This document shows positions 27,264-39,299 of a stretch of 64,000 nt of DNA, one piece after another. The first letter of the stretch is position 1. Each line of letters begins with the position of its first letter. This DNA comes from Nemertoderma westbladi (Eukaryota > Xenacoelomorpha > Nemertodermatida > Nemertodermatidae): assembly GCA_032718475.1 (NCBI GenBank), contig JAUCBJ010008224.1, forward strand, positions 1-64,000, read 5' to 3'. The notes under the pieces are model-generated. The model was not told the origin of the DNA. It was given only the letters and a program-made list of their open reading frames with translations, and did not search any database. The position numbers were made by a program, and so were the translations under genes.

Positions 27264-30140
27264 GGGTGCATGTAAAGAGCGGACTGCGGACTGGCGGACT
27301 ACGAACTGCACTGCGGATTGCCAAAATCCGCGCGGTCAATTTGAATTATCGACTTCTAAACTAAGAATCCGCTCTTTGTTGTCTGGACAAATGGCGGACT
27401 GAAGCCGGTAAATTGTGACCTGATTGTCTCAATAATTTACATAGGCTGAAAAGGAACTTAAAGAATGAATCATCCCATTGGCTTTTAAATTTTTACTATT
27501 GTGCAACTCTGTCAGACTGTAATACAGGAAATAATTATCCTATACAGTCTGACAGTACAGCAGTAATTACGTGGACTGTTGATTAAGGGCCTACGCCTAA
27601 TACTGTACTATATAACTGTAAAATCCATAATCAGCATTCTACGGATTTTCAGATTATTTATTTCTGTATTTCAATAAATATATTTATATACTTCAGATTT
27701 ATATACTTCTTTATACACTTCCTGCCTTTAGAGTTTATGTCACAGTTATTTCTGTATTTAGGATCCAAAAAGGGCTGCACCTAAAGTTTGTATCTGTAGT
27801 AAGCATCACTCCATTTTGTGAGAGTCACATCACTCCAATTACATGAGCAATAAAATCGGAAAACATAACAATAACTGTCCCCCTGTTTGGATCTTTACAA
27901 ACCCATTTGACATACCAGTACCGATCATTTGAGCCTTCATCAGTCATAAAAGGGTTGGCTACTTCATGAAAATTACCTTTGTCAATTATATTCTCTTTCT
28001 GTCTTTGGAACGTTTTTGGCAATAAATGGCCTGTCGTCCACCCTTACAGCCTGAGACTGTGGAAGGGCAGAAACTTCCTTAGCCACAGCTCAGATTCTGA
28101 AAGTAATTTTAGTGTTTTCGGATTAGTACGATAATAAGGAACTTTGTTATTATGTTTGCTATTTCCGTGTGAAAGATTAGTGGAGAATGAAAGATTAGAA
28201 CTGAACGTTACACCAAGATCCTTTTCTTCATTGATAGATTCTAGAATGGATTCATTCATGGAATAAGATGACTGCGGATTCTTACGTCCAAGATGAACAA
28301 CTTTACACTTAGCTGGGTTGCTGGGTTGAACTGAAGATGCCAACGATTTTCCCAATCAGCAAGTGAGTCTAAGTCAGCCTGGAGACAATCAATATCAGCA
28401 GAAATGTGGAGTGCCCTATAAATTTTGGTGTCATCAACAAACACCTTGCAAGTGGATGATACAACATCAGGAATGTCATTCACAAATATTAGGAACAAAA
28501 TAGGGGCAGTCACCGTTCCTTGGGGGACACCACTGGAGACCATATGTACGGGAACTACATAGTACACCATTTATACGTACACACTGGGAACGATTAGAGA
28601 GGAAATTGCTGATCCATTGTGCCACACTACCTTGGATTCCATATGCGTTCAACTTTTGGAGAAGCAGCTTGTGGTATACAGTATCAAAGGCACGACGCAA
28701 ATCGAGATATACTACATCGGCTCCAGAGTTGGGTAACTGTGTGGAACGGCGGGACCTTTCTCCATGTTCTGAGTCGGTGAATAGGTTGTTTGATTCGAAA
28801 TGGTTTACCAAAGCATCTCTTCCAAACTTCTCACAAACTTTCGCCAAGATGCATGTGAGGGAGATAGACAGTAGTTTTCCGGATTGTGTCTAGGCAGTTT
28901 CTTAAGTGGAGGATTAATAATGGCAACATGCCAATCATCAGGCACCTCACCCGTTTCAAAGGACATCCTAAATATACTATGACATGGAACAGCAATCACA
29001 GCTGCCAGTTCTTTAAGAACCCTACTATGGAGAAGATCTGGGCCAGCCGACATAGTAGGATTTAGATCACTCAGGGAGTCCAGTACATCATCAACAGAAA
29101 AATGAATATGTTCCAAAGGTTGGAGGTTTGTAGTAATATTTGAGATGTTAGGTCTGTAGTCACATGGAATATTCTGATATTGTTGTCATCGGTGAATACA
29201 TTGGAAAATGTAGCCTATTACTGAATATTTCCGCCATACCAGTTTCTGAACTCACGGATTCACCCTCACTACGCAACGGGCCTACTGGACATCTGGTTTT
29301 CCTCTTAGAGTGTGGTTTCATTACAAAGTCAATTTTATTTGGGATCTCCCCACGCCAACGATAAGTTATGAATACGAATACACGTTCCGGATCATTCGGA
29401 TCATATATATCGGATCATTCTTATTTGTCGAGTAAGTATGCCTAAAATTCCGTCATTATCCAATAATTTCGAAATATGAGACTCTGTACATCGGTACACG
29501 CCCATTGCATCAATAGAATAATTTTCCACATTTTCTTTTCCTACTTCATTGGAATCCTAAACAAACGTACAGTTACATAAAACTGTCTCAATCTGGCGTT
29601 TAGCCGTAAAATCACACCTTTATCATCTGCTTTACTAAGTCAACATACTCTTCCCTCGCGATACTAGGACGACAAGGTACTTCATTACCTAGAGTGTGAC
29701 CTATAGCGGTGTTATTATTGTGACAAGACAACAACGAAACTCTAAGTTGCCCAGTGAGAGGACCATCTCCTGTCCCTGTACTACAGGGGTTGTTAACTTC
29801 ACGATTGTTATCACCTGCCGGTAATGGTAGTTCAGGGTCGGGATCATTTAAGACAGTAAAATTTACAGTATAATTATACTGTAGTAATGTTGGAATATTG
29901 TTTCCATCTCTAGTGTCACAATGAAAACATTTAAGCCAATAAGAGGATTCAGGAAAGTTCCCTTTGGGCCTATGTAAATGATTGAGCCAATCAGGTTACA
30001 TTTCTGGCTTCAGTCCGCGGTTTGACCAGACAACAAAAGAGCGGATTCTTACATTATAATGCTATAATTCAAATTGACCGCGCATATTTGGGCTTTTAAT
30101 TGACAATCCGAAGTCCGCAGTCCGCTCTTTACATGCACCC
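27264..30140. mobile_element. Long-TIR DNA transposon with 9-bp target duplication, carrying LINE sequence
   Basis: Both ends read GGGTGCATGTAAAGAGCGGA inward, and similarity of the two arms continues with gaps for about 240 bp (for example GCGCGGTCAATTTGAATTAT and AAGAATCCGCTCTTT on both sides). The nonamer GTATTTATA flanks both ends (27255-27263 and 30141-30149). Very long inverted repeats and a 9-bp duplication fit a Mutator-like element. No transposase is recognised inside; instead the interior holds a LINE reverse transcriptase relic on the minus strand, so the element is non-autonomous. Confidence 0.88.
28044..29116 (-). pseudogene. LINE (CR1/Jockey-like) reverse transcriptase relic
   Basis: On the minus strand from 29116 downward, in shifted frames: FSVDDVLDSLSDLNPTMSAGPD and VLKELAAVIAVP (finger region), FETGEVPDDWHVAIINPPLKK, then VVYLDLRRAFDTVYHKLLLQKL (motif A, catalytic Asp in the DLRRAFD position), SGVPQGTVTAPILFLIFVNDIP (motif B), FVDDTKIY (motif C, Val in place of the usual Ala) and KDLGVTFSSNLSFS (thumb side). 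Stops and frameshifts separate the pieces. No endonuclease domain or poly-A tail was found, so it is a truncated copy. Confidence 0.88.
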
Positions 30141-30274
30141 GTATTTATACTGTTACGTAACCTGACAGCCTCACTGTCTGCCCTGCCTTGAGTTCTTCAG
30201 TACTTTACGTGGCTTGTGGGATGTTCTGATGTTTGGTTTATTGTTTTGGTTAGGCTGTTCGGGTTAGTTGGTCA

Positions 30275-30482
30275 GGCCTCAACCATAATTATAACTGCAG
30301 AACTGTCATGTAACCCTACCGGTAACACTAAGTCATAATCTAAGAAATTTGATATTTAGCGGAATTTCTGGTTCTGACATTATTGCCATCTAGGCTTAAT
30401 GGCAATAATGAATAATGTCCGAAATTATGACTTAGGCACTTAGGGTTAGGGTTACATGACAGTTTTAATTAGTGTTGAGGCC
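30275..30482. mobile_element. Small palindromic MITE
   Basis: GGCCTCAAC at the left and GTTGAGGCC at the right end a 208-bp palindrome whose arms also share ACTGTCATGTAACCCTA and CTAAGTCATAAT with their reverse complements. No coding content. Confidence 0.75.
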
Positions 30483-30624
30483 ACCACTACCGGTACTGTA
30501 ACCAGCGAGTTTCTTACAGTATAAAAATCCTCTTAATCCCCTGAACCCGATTATTACCATATAATTTCTGGCTTAGGCCCTACCTCAGTAGGCCTACTTG
30601 CAATACTTTCTGGTAAACACCAAT

Positions 30625-30772
30625 ATGGCTAAAGCTCTTGGAGGAACCGGTCTTGCGATACTTTTACGCGGATTATATTCTTCGCAACAGCAACACCAAT
30701 CGCATTTCAAGGATAAACAGAAGGAACCTGTTCCTGACATCGGTGCAACTTTACATTCTATTGAGAAAACAG
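30625..30772 (+). CDS. Exon 1 of a two-exon host gene, likely mitochondrial protein
   Basis: An ATG in context CCAATATGGC opens a frame whose first 20 residues (MAKALGGTGLAILLRGLYSS) look like a mitochondrial targeting peptide: basic, hydrophobic, without acidic residues, ending in Tyr-Ser-Ser. A Gln/His/Lys-rich part and PVPDIGATLHSIEKT follow. The frame reaches a donor-like AACAG/GTAGGG at 30772/30773, leaving one base of a split codon. The exon at 34570 begins with exactly the two bases needed, so the pair joins in frame. I do not recognise the protein. Without splicing the frame would stop six codons on. Confidence 0.45.
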
Positions 30773-30995
30773 GTAGGGCTATGGCTGTAGTGTAGGTCCT
30801 ATGGCAAAGTAAAGTATTGGTAGAGGCACATGTACAGAGGTATGAGGTACAGCGGTGTGAGGCCGAGGTGGGCAGGGGAATTCAGCTGCCACCTGCCAGT
30901 GCCACGTACCGGAGACAGAGACAGTGCTGCAGTGAATTAATCGATTAATGATAATGGACGGCACTCTTGTTTTGCTGACCACTGTGGGCTTTATC

Positions 30996-33249
30996 CAAGG
31001 TGTACTATATGGTGTATATACAAGGCCATGCCATCGAGTTAACTGAGGGCGGTGACTGGGGGGCAAGATTTTCTTAAGTTTTATAACAGAGATTTCATTC
31101 TGTTATTACAATTTATGATTAAAATACGCTTTGGTATGACTGTATTAGTAATTATTGCAAGTAATGCCTCTTGTTAGTTTTCAATTATGGGATAATTTAC
31201 CATTCAGACTGTCATTTTATAAATTACTGTACTGCTGTGTACTGAAATGACAATCCCATGGATGTACTACAGTCAAAAGTGAATAAGCCTACCCAAAAAT
31301 CAGCAATTCTGTAATCGTTGTAATCGTAGCGTTTGTATTCATGAGTTTCTCTATCTTTTAATAATAATATTATTTAAAATGGGGAAAAAGTGCGCTATAC
31401 CGAAATGCCAAGGAAACTATTATGGGGCCTTATTATGGGGCTATTAGTGGACCGGACCGGATCGGACAGTTGGTGAGGTGGAGAGTACTCGGTGTTGAGT
31501 GTTCCGTACAGCCGTATTCCAGTATTCCACCTACCACCGGTGCGTTAAAATCTCGAGAAGTATAATTCACGCCAACTACAGATACTGTTATTTTATTAAA
31601 CATTGGCCGGATGACGTCGCGATTGTAATGGTCCTCCGGGGTAAACCTCGACCAGCTGTACCGCCATCAGTTTGGTCATTCCCTGTGGGCGTCCTCCCAC
31701 TGTCCCAACACTGGAACCGCCGCCTCGACCAACCAGTGGATCGAGTGCTGAGGAGAAGAGATCTCTCACTATAGATCCTTTTGTTGCCTTCTCAGTCTCA
31801 GTTCAGGATTCTCTCGGCACTCGGTTCAGTCGAGGAACTCATAAAAGCAGGTCAAAAATTGTTGGATGTTATTTACAGAGTAGCCTATTCGTTATCCAGT
31901 GATACACCTCATCGAATCCACTCTGCCTCTTAATATACAATATTCGAACCTCATACCTTTGTTTATAATTTCTGTTCACCCTTATTTTACCTTTAAAACC
32001 AACTCAAATGGAGTTGAGGTTAGAATTCTCAGTTTATCTAAGAACTGAGACTTCATTCGCAATTGTTTTTATATAATTTAATTATAACAATTTTATTTGA
32101 TAAATATGAAGTTGCGATTGAGAAATATAATAAAATAATTGAAGAACATCTAAGAACTGAAGAATAGAGTTTTCAAACACAACAAGAAACATCTTTTGGA
32201 TGAAGCCGTTGGTCAGTTAACTACACTTAATAAAACACCTGGACATAAAATAATAATGCGAAACATGGGGCTCTTGGGATGTCGCCAATTTGGAGAGAAA
32301 AAGTATTCGAACGATGACATTATCAGAGCCTTTCGATATTATGATGTCTTAATGATGATTAACGATGATGTCTTAATTTCCTTGTCGTTTAATTCCCTGG
32401 AACCCAAACGTCGCAATAGTATGATTTTAACCGATGACAAAAGTTAAAAGGCAATAAGTCCGCGCCCAGAGAGATTGTGATATGGGGGCGGGGCGGGGGG
32501 GGGGGGGGGGGGTCACACACCTAATTTTCAGGTTTATACGTTTAATTTTCAGGATTGCTACATAATCTATTTAATTAATAAAGAGCCCTTATCAGGGCCA
32601 TTGATGTGTTTTCACGCTGGGGAATATTGGGTCGGCAATCATAATATTTAATAAAGTAATAATATAAAGTTCTTGATAATAAAATAAAATAAGCCTATTG
32701 TAAAAGTATCAGACTGCGCTAATTCTCACCTAATCTCGGCTACACGGCCTCTATTAAAGGTCGACTTGTCTATTACCCATTTAGTGGAACATTATTTAAT
32801 TTTACAATACAATAGGCTTATTAACACAACAATATTGGATATATTTCATAGTCTTATAAAGAACTCAGTTGTAATATAAAGTGATCTGTTGCTACTTAGA
32901 GTAGAGTTTTACATATATTTCATATGAAAACTAACGTGGTGAAGTAAATACGATGATAAAATTAATGCTGCATTTCATAATTGAAAGTAATAATACTTAA
33001 TATTTGGCAATATTTATTGAACACAATAAACTAAAGGCATAGCGGTCCATTATCATAATATTATCATAATTTAAAAATTAACATAAGATACATTACTTAC
33101 AATTACTAATACAGTCATACCAAAGCGTATTTTAATCATAAATTGTAATAACAGAATGAAATCTCTGTTATACAGCTTAAGAAAATCTTGCCCCCCAGTC
33201 ACCGCCCTCAGTTAACTCGATGGCTTGGCCTTGTATATAGTACGCCTTG
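30996..33249. mobile_element. Second, degraded P element in the intron
   Basis: Ends are CAAGGTGTACTATAT and, at the right, its near reverse complement ending CCTTG. The arms match over about 160 bp (for example GAGTTAACTGAGGGCGGTGA and AGATTTCATTCTGTTATTAC with their mirrors). The flanking octamers GCTTTATC (30988-30995) and GCTCTATC (33250-33257) differ by one base and are read as an aged 8-bp target duplication. Inside is a broken THAP transposase. Its ends differ from the first P element, so it is another family. Confidence 0.82.
31379..32447 (+). pseudogene. Broken THAP/P-element transposase
   Basis: Three separated pieces can be read. At 31379-31447 an ATG opens MGKKCAIPKCQGNY, the start of a THAP finger with C5-x4-C10 as in the intact element, then a stop. 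Around 31580-31680 in another frame are IKHWPDD and RGKPRPAVPPSVW, the C-terminal part of a THAP finger, with the zinc Cys displaced. At 32196-32447 GEKKYSNDDIIRAFRYYD corresponds to GDKRWDPETLVRAFEYY of the intact transposase, followed after a deletion by LISLSFNSLEPKRRNSMIL and a stop at the first catalytic motif. A poly-G run follows at about 32486-32512. The rest of the core is gone. Confidence 0.8.
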
Positions 33250-33374
33250 GCTCTATCACAATCACACTACAGGTGCCACTTTATAAATAGAAAACATGCG
33301 GTCTGACTGTACGGCGTTATTTTACTTGGCTGTCTTTGGTCTTGGTGTGCTTGAGGTTATATTTCCTTCTTTTT

Positions 33375-33857
33375 TTGCATAATTTATGGACGTCCCGAAA
33401 TGAATTTATTGATGTCCCAAAATGAATTTAGGGACGTCCATTAATTAGTCATTAATTACTATTCTGATTGTTTGATAGTTAAAACATCTTTCAGTTTGCG
33501 TGTTTAGCTGTTTAGTGTTAATTTTTACTCTAACTACGGTGAACTTTTGGTAACCATCAAGGGTCTGTTTTTCGTTTCACCATCTCTAGGTCATATTGAA
33601 AACTATAAAAGCTTTTCACTAGAGAATAGTTTGGTCCATAGTCTGACTTCGATGTGTGACTCTTAAGTTTACATTGCTGTAGTGCTATAATAAAAGGGTC
33701 TTTGTTGCTATGCGATGCTACTAGCCAAAGCAGTACTGCTATAGCCACCTATACACCACCCGTGCATTGAGATCCCGTACATGGCTTTAATTTATCCCCT
33801 TCCAGTAACCGGTAATGGATGACTAATTTATGGACCGGACGTCCATAAATTATGCAA
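33375..33857. mobile_element. MITE with perfect short inverted repeats
   Basis: TTGCATAATTTATGGACGTC (33375-33394) is matched exactly by its reverse complement at 33838-33857; one more base pair extends the match to 21 bp. A third GGGACGTCCATTAATTAG lies inside near 33434. About 480 bp long with no coding content, in the intron of the two-exon gene. Confidence 0.7.
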
Positions 33858-34569
33858 GAGAAAAAATACAGAGATATAATTATGGCAGAATTCTGCCACA
33901 TTATATAAACTTTAATTTAACTTTAAGTACCGGTAGCCACTTAAAGTTATGGTTCTTATATGTATATGCAACCAGCCCCTGGTCACATTTGCTATTCCAG
34001 TAAAATTCCAGTTGCTATTTCTGTGAAAAAAGTTACTTTTATCATTACTGGTCACATGTACTTACAGTCTACCAATGGACCTAATCTTTCGCACCCTAGC
34101 GGTCGACATGGACTATAGAAATCTGTCTGTGTGAATAATTTCTAAACTTTTTATATACTACATGTGTATCAAGTTTGGTTTAATTTCATCAAAGATTGAC
34201 CGCTTTATTAGCTTCAAATATTTACAACGACGACGACAGAACGGGTCCACTAATTATTCCCATACGCTAAGGCTCACCTGGGTGTTTTTTTTTATTTAAC
34301 ATTTATTATCAAAATGAGAGGGCATTTGGGAAACAAGCAGAAGATTATGAGAGCCCTCTCATATGTTCTTACGTTTAAGTGATAGGTTGCGGGTTGTCAT
34401 TTTTCTTGTATGTAATTTTGTTACGTTACGCCCTATATCTATCTACACTGCACGCTGCTTAATTGTACGTTTTCTTTCTCACGAGATGCATTATTAAAAT
34501 TGCACCTATTTATCGGTAAGGGGCATAACTCATTCCGTGTCTTTAAATCCAATCTTTTGTTATTAATAG

Positions 34570-34901
34570 ATTATGCAGATTTTATGCGAAGTAGAACAGT
34601 GTCAACTTCCCCACAATCCATTTACCAACCCGGACACATCCATAGAGACAAACCGATAACCAACGCAGTTCGCAGTTACTACGGAAGTTCCGTGAAAAAT
34701 ACAAAAACTGTTGAATCACAACGCAGATCTCCCTTCCACAATGTCGACACGCAGTTTGCGTTAGACGAAGATATCGGATCATCAGCGGAAGGTGATAATT
34801 ACTTGTCGTCACCAGACTTTAAAGCCGACATTAATAAGATCGCTTCGGGGACACAGATATTGGATACCACATACACATATAAATACTCATCTTCTTTGTA
34901 G
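34570..34901 (+). CDS. Exon 2 (last) of the two-exon host gene
   Basis: The frame starts behind a pyrimidine-rich acceptor (AATCTTTTGTTATTAATAG) and runs 110 codons to TAG. It encodes a hydrophilic protein part with TSPQSIYQPGHIHRDKP, NAVRSYYGSS, DEDIGSS and a C-terminal TYTYKYSSSL. Its first codon is split and is completed by the last base of the exon at 30625-30772; together the exons give 480 nt, i.e. 159 residues plus stop, with no break. An AATAAA follows 71 nt after the stop. Codon use is clearly less AT-rich than the flanks. The function is unknown; the N-terminal part suggests mitochondria. Confidence 0.5.
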
Positions 34902-34971
34902 AAGATTTTTATTGTAACTATTTTTGTCTATTTTTATACTTTATGTTGTTAACTTAACTTTTCTTTGTGTA

Positions 34972-34977
34972 AATAAA
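34972..34977 (+). promoter_or_regulatory. Polyadenylation signal of the two-exon gene
   Basis: AATAAA 71 nt behind the stop of the last exon, in an AT-rich 3' UTR. Confidence 0.55.
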
Positions 34978-34979
34978 TA

Positions 34980-35576
34980 CAAACATTTACTTTTTATGTA
35001 ATGTATCGTTTATATTATTATTATTAATTATTAAAAGGACATTTCGATTGATTAATATTTGTCTAATTAAACTTTATTTTGGTTCAAGTGGATCATCATC
35101 CAATTATATCAGTTTCTGGAAATTAAGGATATTTATTATAACTTAATATACTATTGTATTTTATATACATTATTTTACTAGAATTTTACCAGCAAGCTAG
35201 CTTTAAACGAACCTGCCCCTCAAACAAGTACCCTGAGTGAACGAAAATGAAAACACGATAATTGCCATCAATTCAACGATAGAAACACCAGCTGCTGGTA
35301 TTCATGAGGGCCTAGTAAGCTACTACTATTGATTGAATGGATAGCCCAAACTGCAGAGAAGTATATTACTTGCCAAATTTATTACTATCTCACTCTAACC
35401 CAGACAGTAATCAAATATCAACTGTTATTTTGTATAATGTACTGTATTACCCCATAAGCTGAATAGCTCTTCCCAGTGAATTGAATCCTATGGGAATATT
35501 GCTAACATTCTAGCTAACATTCTGTGGATTAAATCTAAGATTAAGTTCAGTGGACCTGCGAATCTTATTACACATT
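34980..35576. other. AT-rich non-coding spacer before the satellite
   Basis: No gene or repeat recognised. The satellite begins abruptly with a first monomer that lacks about 10 bp. Confidence 0.5.
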
Positions 35577-38500
35577 GCCACGTTCTACCTACCCAACCAC
35601 TCCAAGTTGGCACGTTCTACCACACAGCAACCTACCCAACCACTCCAAATTGGCACGTTCTACCACACAGCAACCTACCCAACCACTCCAAGTTGGCACG
35701 TTCTACCACACAGCAACCTACCCAACCACTCCTAGTTGGCACGTTCTACCACACAGCAACCTACCCAACCACTCCTAGTTGGCACGTTCTACCACACAGC
35801 AACCTACCCAACCACTCCAAGTTGGCACGTTCTACCACACAGCAACCTACCCAACCACTCCAAGTTGGCACGTTCTACCACACAGCAACCTACCCAACCA
35901 CTCCAAGTTGACACGTTCTACCACACAGCAACCTACCCAACCACTCCAAGTTGGCACGTTCTACCACACAGCAACCTACCCAACCACTCCAAGTTGGCAC
36001 GTTCTACCACACAGCAACCTACCCAACCACTCCTAGTTGGCACGTTCTACCACACAGCAACCTACCCAACCACTCCAAGTTGGCACGTTCTACCACACAG
36101 CAACCTACCCAACCACTCCAAGTTGGCACGTTCTACCACACAGCAACCTACCCAACCACTCCAAGTTGGCACGTTCTACCACACAGCAACCTACCCAACC
36201 ACTCCAAGTTGACACGTTCTACCACACAGCAACCTACCCAACCACTCCAAGTTGACACGTTCTACCACACAGCAACCTACCCAACCACTCCAAGTTGACA
36301 CGTTCTACCACACAGCAACCTACCCAACCACTCCAAGTTGGCACGTTCTACCACACAGCAACCTACCCAACCACTCCTAGTTGCAACGTTCTACCACACA
36401 GCAACCTACCCAACCACTCCTAGTTGCAACGTTCTACCACACAGCAACCTACCCAACCACTCCAAGTTGGCACGTTCTACCACACAGCAACCTACCCAAC
36501 CACTCCAAGTTGGCACGTTCTACCACACAGCAACCTACCCAACCACTCCAAGTTGACACGTTCTACCACACAGCAACCTACCCAACCACTCCAAGTTGGC
36601 ACGTTCTACCACACAGCAACCTACCCAACCACTCCAAGTTGGCACGTTCTACCACACAGCAACCTACCCAACCACTCCTAGTTGCAACGTTCTAACCACC
36701 ACGCAGCAACCTACCCAACCACTCCAAGTTGGCACGTTCTAACCACCACGCAGCAACCTACCCAACCACTCCAAGTTGGCACGTTCTACCACACAGCAAC
36801 CTACCCAACCACTCCTAGTTGCAACGTTCTAACCACCACGCAGCAACCTACCCAACCACTCCAAGTTGGCACGTTCTAACCACCACGCAGCAACCTACCC
36901 AACCACTCCAAGTTGGCACGTTCTACCACACAGCAACCTACCCAACCACTCCAAGTTGGCACGTTCTACCACACAGCAACCTACCCAACCACTCCAAGTT
37001 GACACGTTCTAACCACCACGCAGCAACCTACCCAACCACTCCAAGTTGGCACGTTCTACCACACAGCAACCTACCCAACCACTCCAAGTTGGCACGTTCT
37101 ACCACACAGCAACCTACCCAACCACTCCTAGTTGGCACGTTCTACCACACAGCAACCTACCCAACCACTCCAAGTTGGCACGTTCTAACCACCACGCAGC
37201 AACCTACCCAACCACTCCAAGTTGGCACGTTCTAACCACCACCAGCAACCTACCCAACCACTCCAAGTTGGCACGTTCTAACCACCACGCAGCAACCTAC
37301 CCAACCACTCCAAGTTGGCACGTTCTACCACACAGCAACCTACCCAACCACTCCTAGTTGGCACGTTCTACCACACAGCAACCTACCCAACCACTCCAAG
37401 TTGACACGTTCTAACCACCACGCAGCAACCTACCCAACCACTCCAAGTTGGCACGTTCTACCACACAGCAACCTACACAACCACTCCTAGTTGGCACGTT
37501 CTACCACGCAGCAACCTACCCAACCACTCCAAGTTGCACGTTCTAACCACCACGCAGCAACCTACCCAACCACTCCTAGTTGGCACGTTCTAACCACCAC
37601 GCAGCAACCTACCCAACCACTCCAAGTTGGCACGTTCTACCACACAGCAACCTACCCAACCACTCCTAGTTGCAACGTTCTAACCACCACGCAGCAACCT
37701 ACCCAACCACTCCAAGTTGGCACGTTCTACCACACAGCAACCTACCCAACCACTCCTAGTTGGCACGTTCTACCACACAGCAACCTACCCAACCACTCCA
37801 AGTTGGCACGTTCTACCACACAGCAACCTACCCAACCACTCCAAGTTGGCACGTTCTACCACACAGCAACCTACCCAACCACTCCAAGTTGGCACGTTCT
37901 ACCACACAGCAACCTACCCAACCACTCCAAGTTGGCACGTTCTAACCACCACGCAGCAACCTACCCAACCACTCCAAGTTGGCACGTTCTAACCACCACG
38001 CAGCAACCTACCCAACCACTCCAAGTTGGCACGTTCTAACCACCACGCAGCAACCTACCCAACCACTCCAAGTTGGCACGTTCTAACCACCACGCAGCAA
38101 CCTACCCAACCACTCCAAGTTGGCACGTTCTACCACACAGCAACCTACCCAACCACTCCAAGTAGGCACGTTCTACCACACAGCAACCTACCCAACCACT
38201 CCAAGTTGGCACGTTCTACCACACAGCAACCTACCCAACCACTCCTAGTTGCAACGTTCTAACCACCACGCAGCAACCTACCCAACCACTCCAAGTTGGC
38301 ACGTTCTACCACACAGCAACCTACCCAACCACTCCAAGTTGGCACGTTCTACCACACAGCAACCTACCCAACCACTCCAAGTTGGCACGTTCTACCACCA
38401 CGCAGCAACCTACCCAACCACTCCAAGTTGGCACGTTCTACCACACAGCAACCTACCCAACCACTCCAAGTTGGCACGTTCTAACCACCACGCAGCAACC

Positions 38501-39299
38501 TACCCAACCACTCCAAGTTGGCACGTTCTAACCACCACGCAGCAACCTACCCAACCACTCCAAGTTGGCACGTTCTACCACACAGCAACCTACCCAACCA
38601 CTCCAAGTTGGCACGTTCTACCACACAGCAACCTACCCAACCACTCCAAGTTGGCACGTTCTACCACGCAGCAACCTACCCAACCACTCCAAATTGGCAC
38701 GTTCTACCACGCAGCAACCTACCCAACCACTCCAAGTTGGCACGTTCTACCACACAGCAACCTACCCAACCACTCCAAGTTGGCACGTTCTGCCACACAG
38801 CAACCTACCCAACCACTCCAAGTTGGCACGTTCTACCACACAGCAACCTACCCAACCACTCCAAGTTGGCACGTTCTACCACACAGCAACCTACCCAACC
38901 ACTCCAAGTTGGCACGTTCTACCACACAGCAACCTACCCAACCACTCCTAGTTGCAACGTTCTAACCACCACGCAGCAACCTACCCAACCACTCCAAGTT
39001 GGCACGTTCTACCACACAGCAACCTACCCAACCACTCCAAGTTGGCACGTTCTACCACACAGCAACCTACCCAACCACTCCAAGTTGGCACGTTCTACCA
39101 CACAGCAACCTACCCAACCACTCCAAGTTGGCACGTTCTACCACACAGCAACCTACCCAACCACTCCAAGTTGGCACGTTCTACCACACAGCAACCTACC
39201 CAACCACTCCAAGTTGGCACGTTCTACCACACAGCAACCTACCCAACCACTCCAAGTTGGCACGTTCTACCACACAGCAACCTACCCAACCACTCCAAG

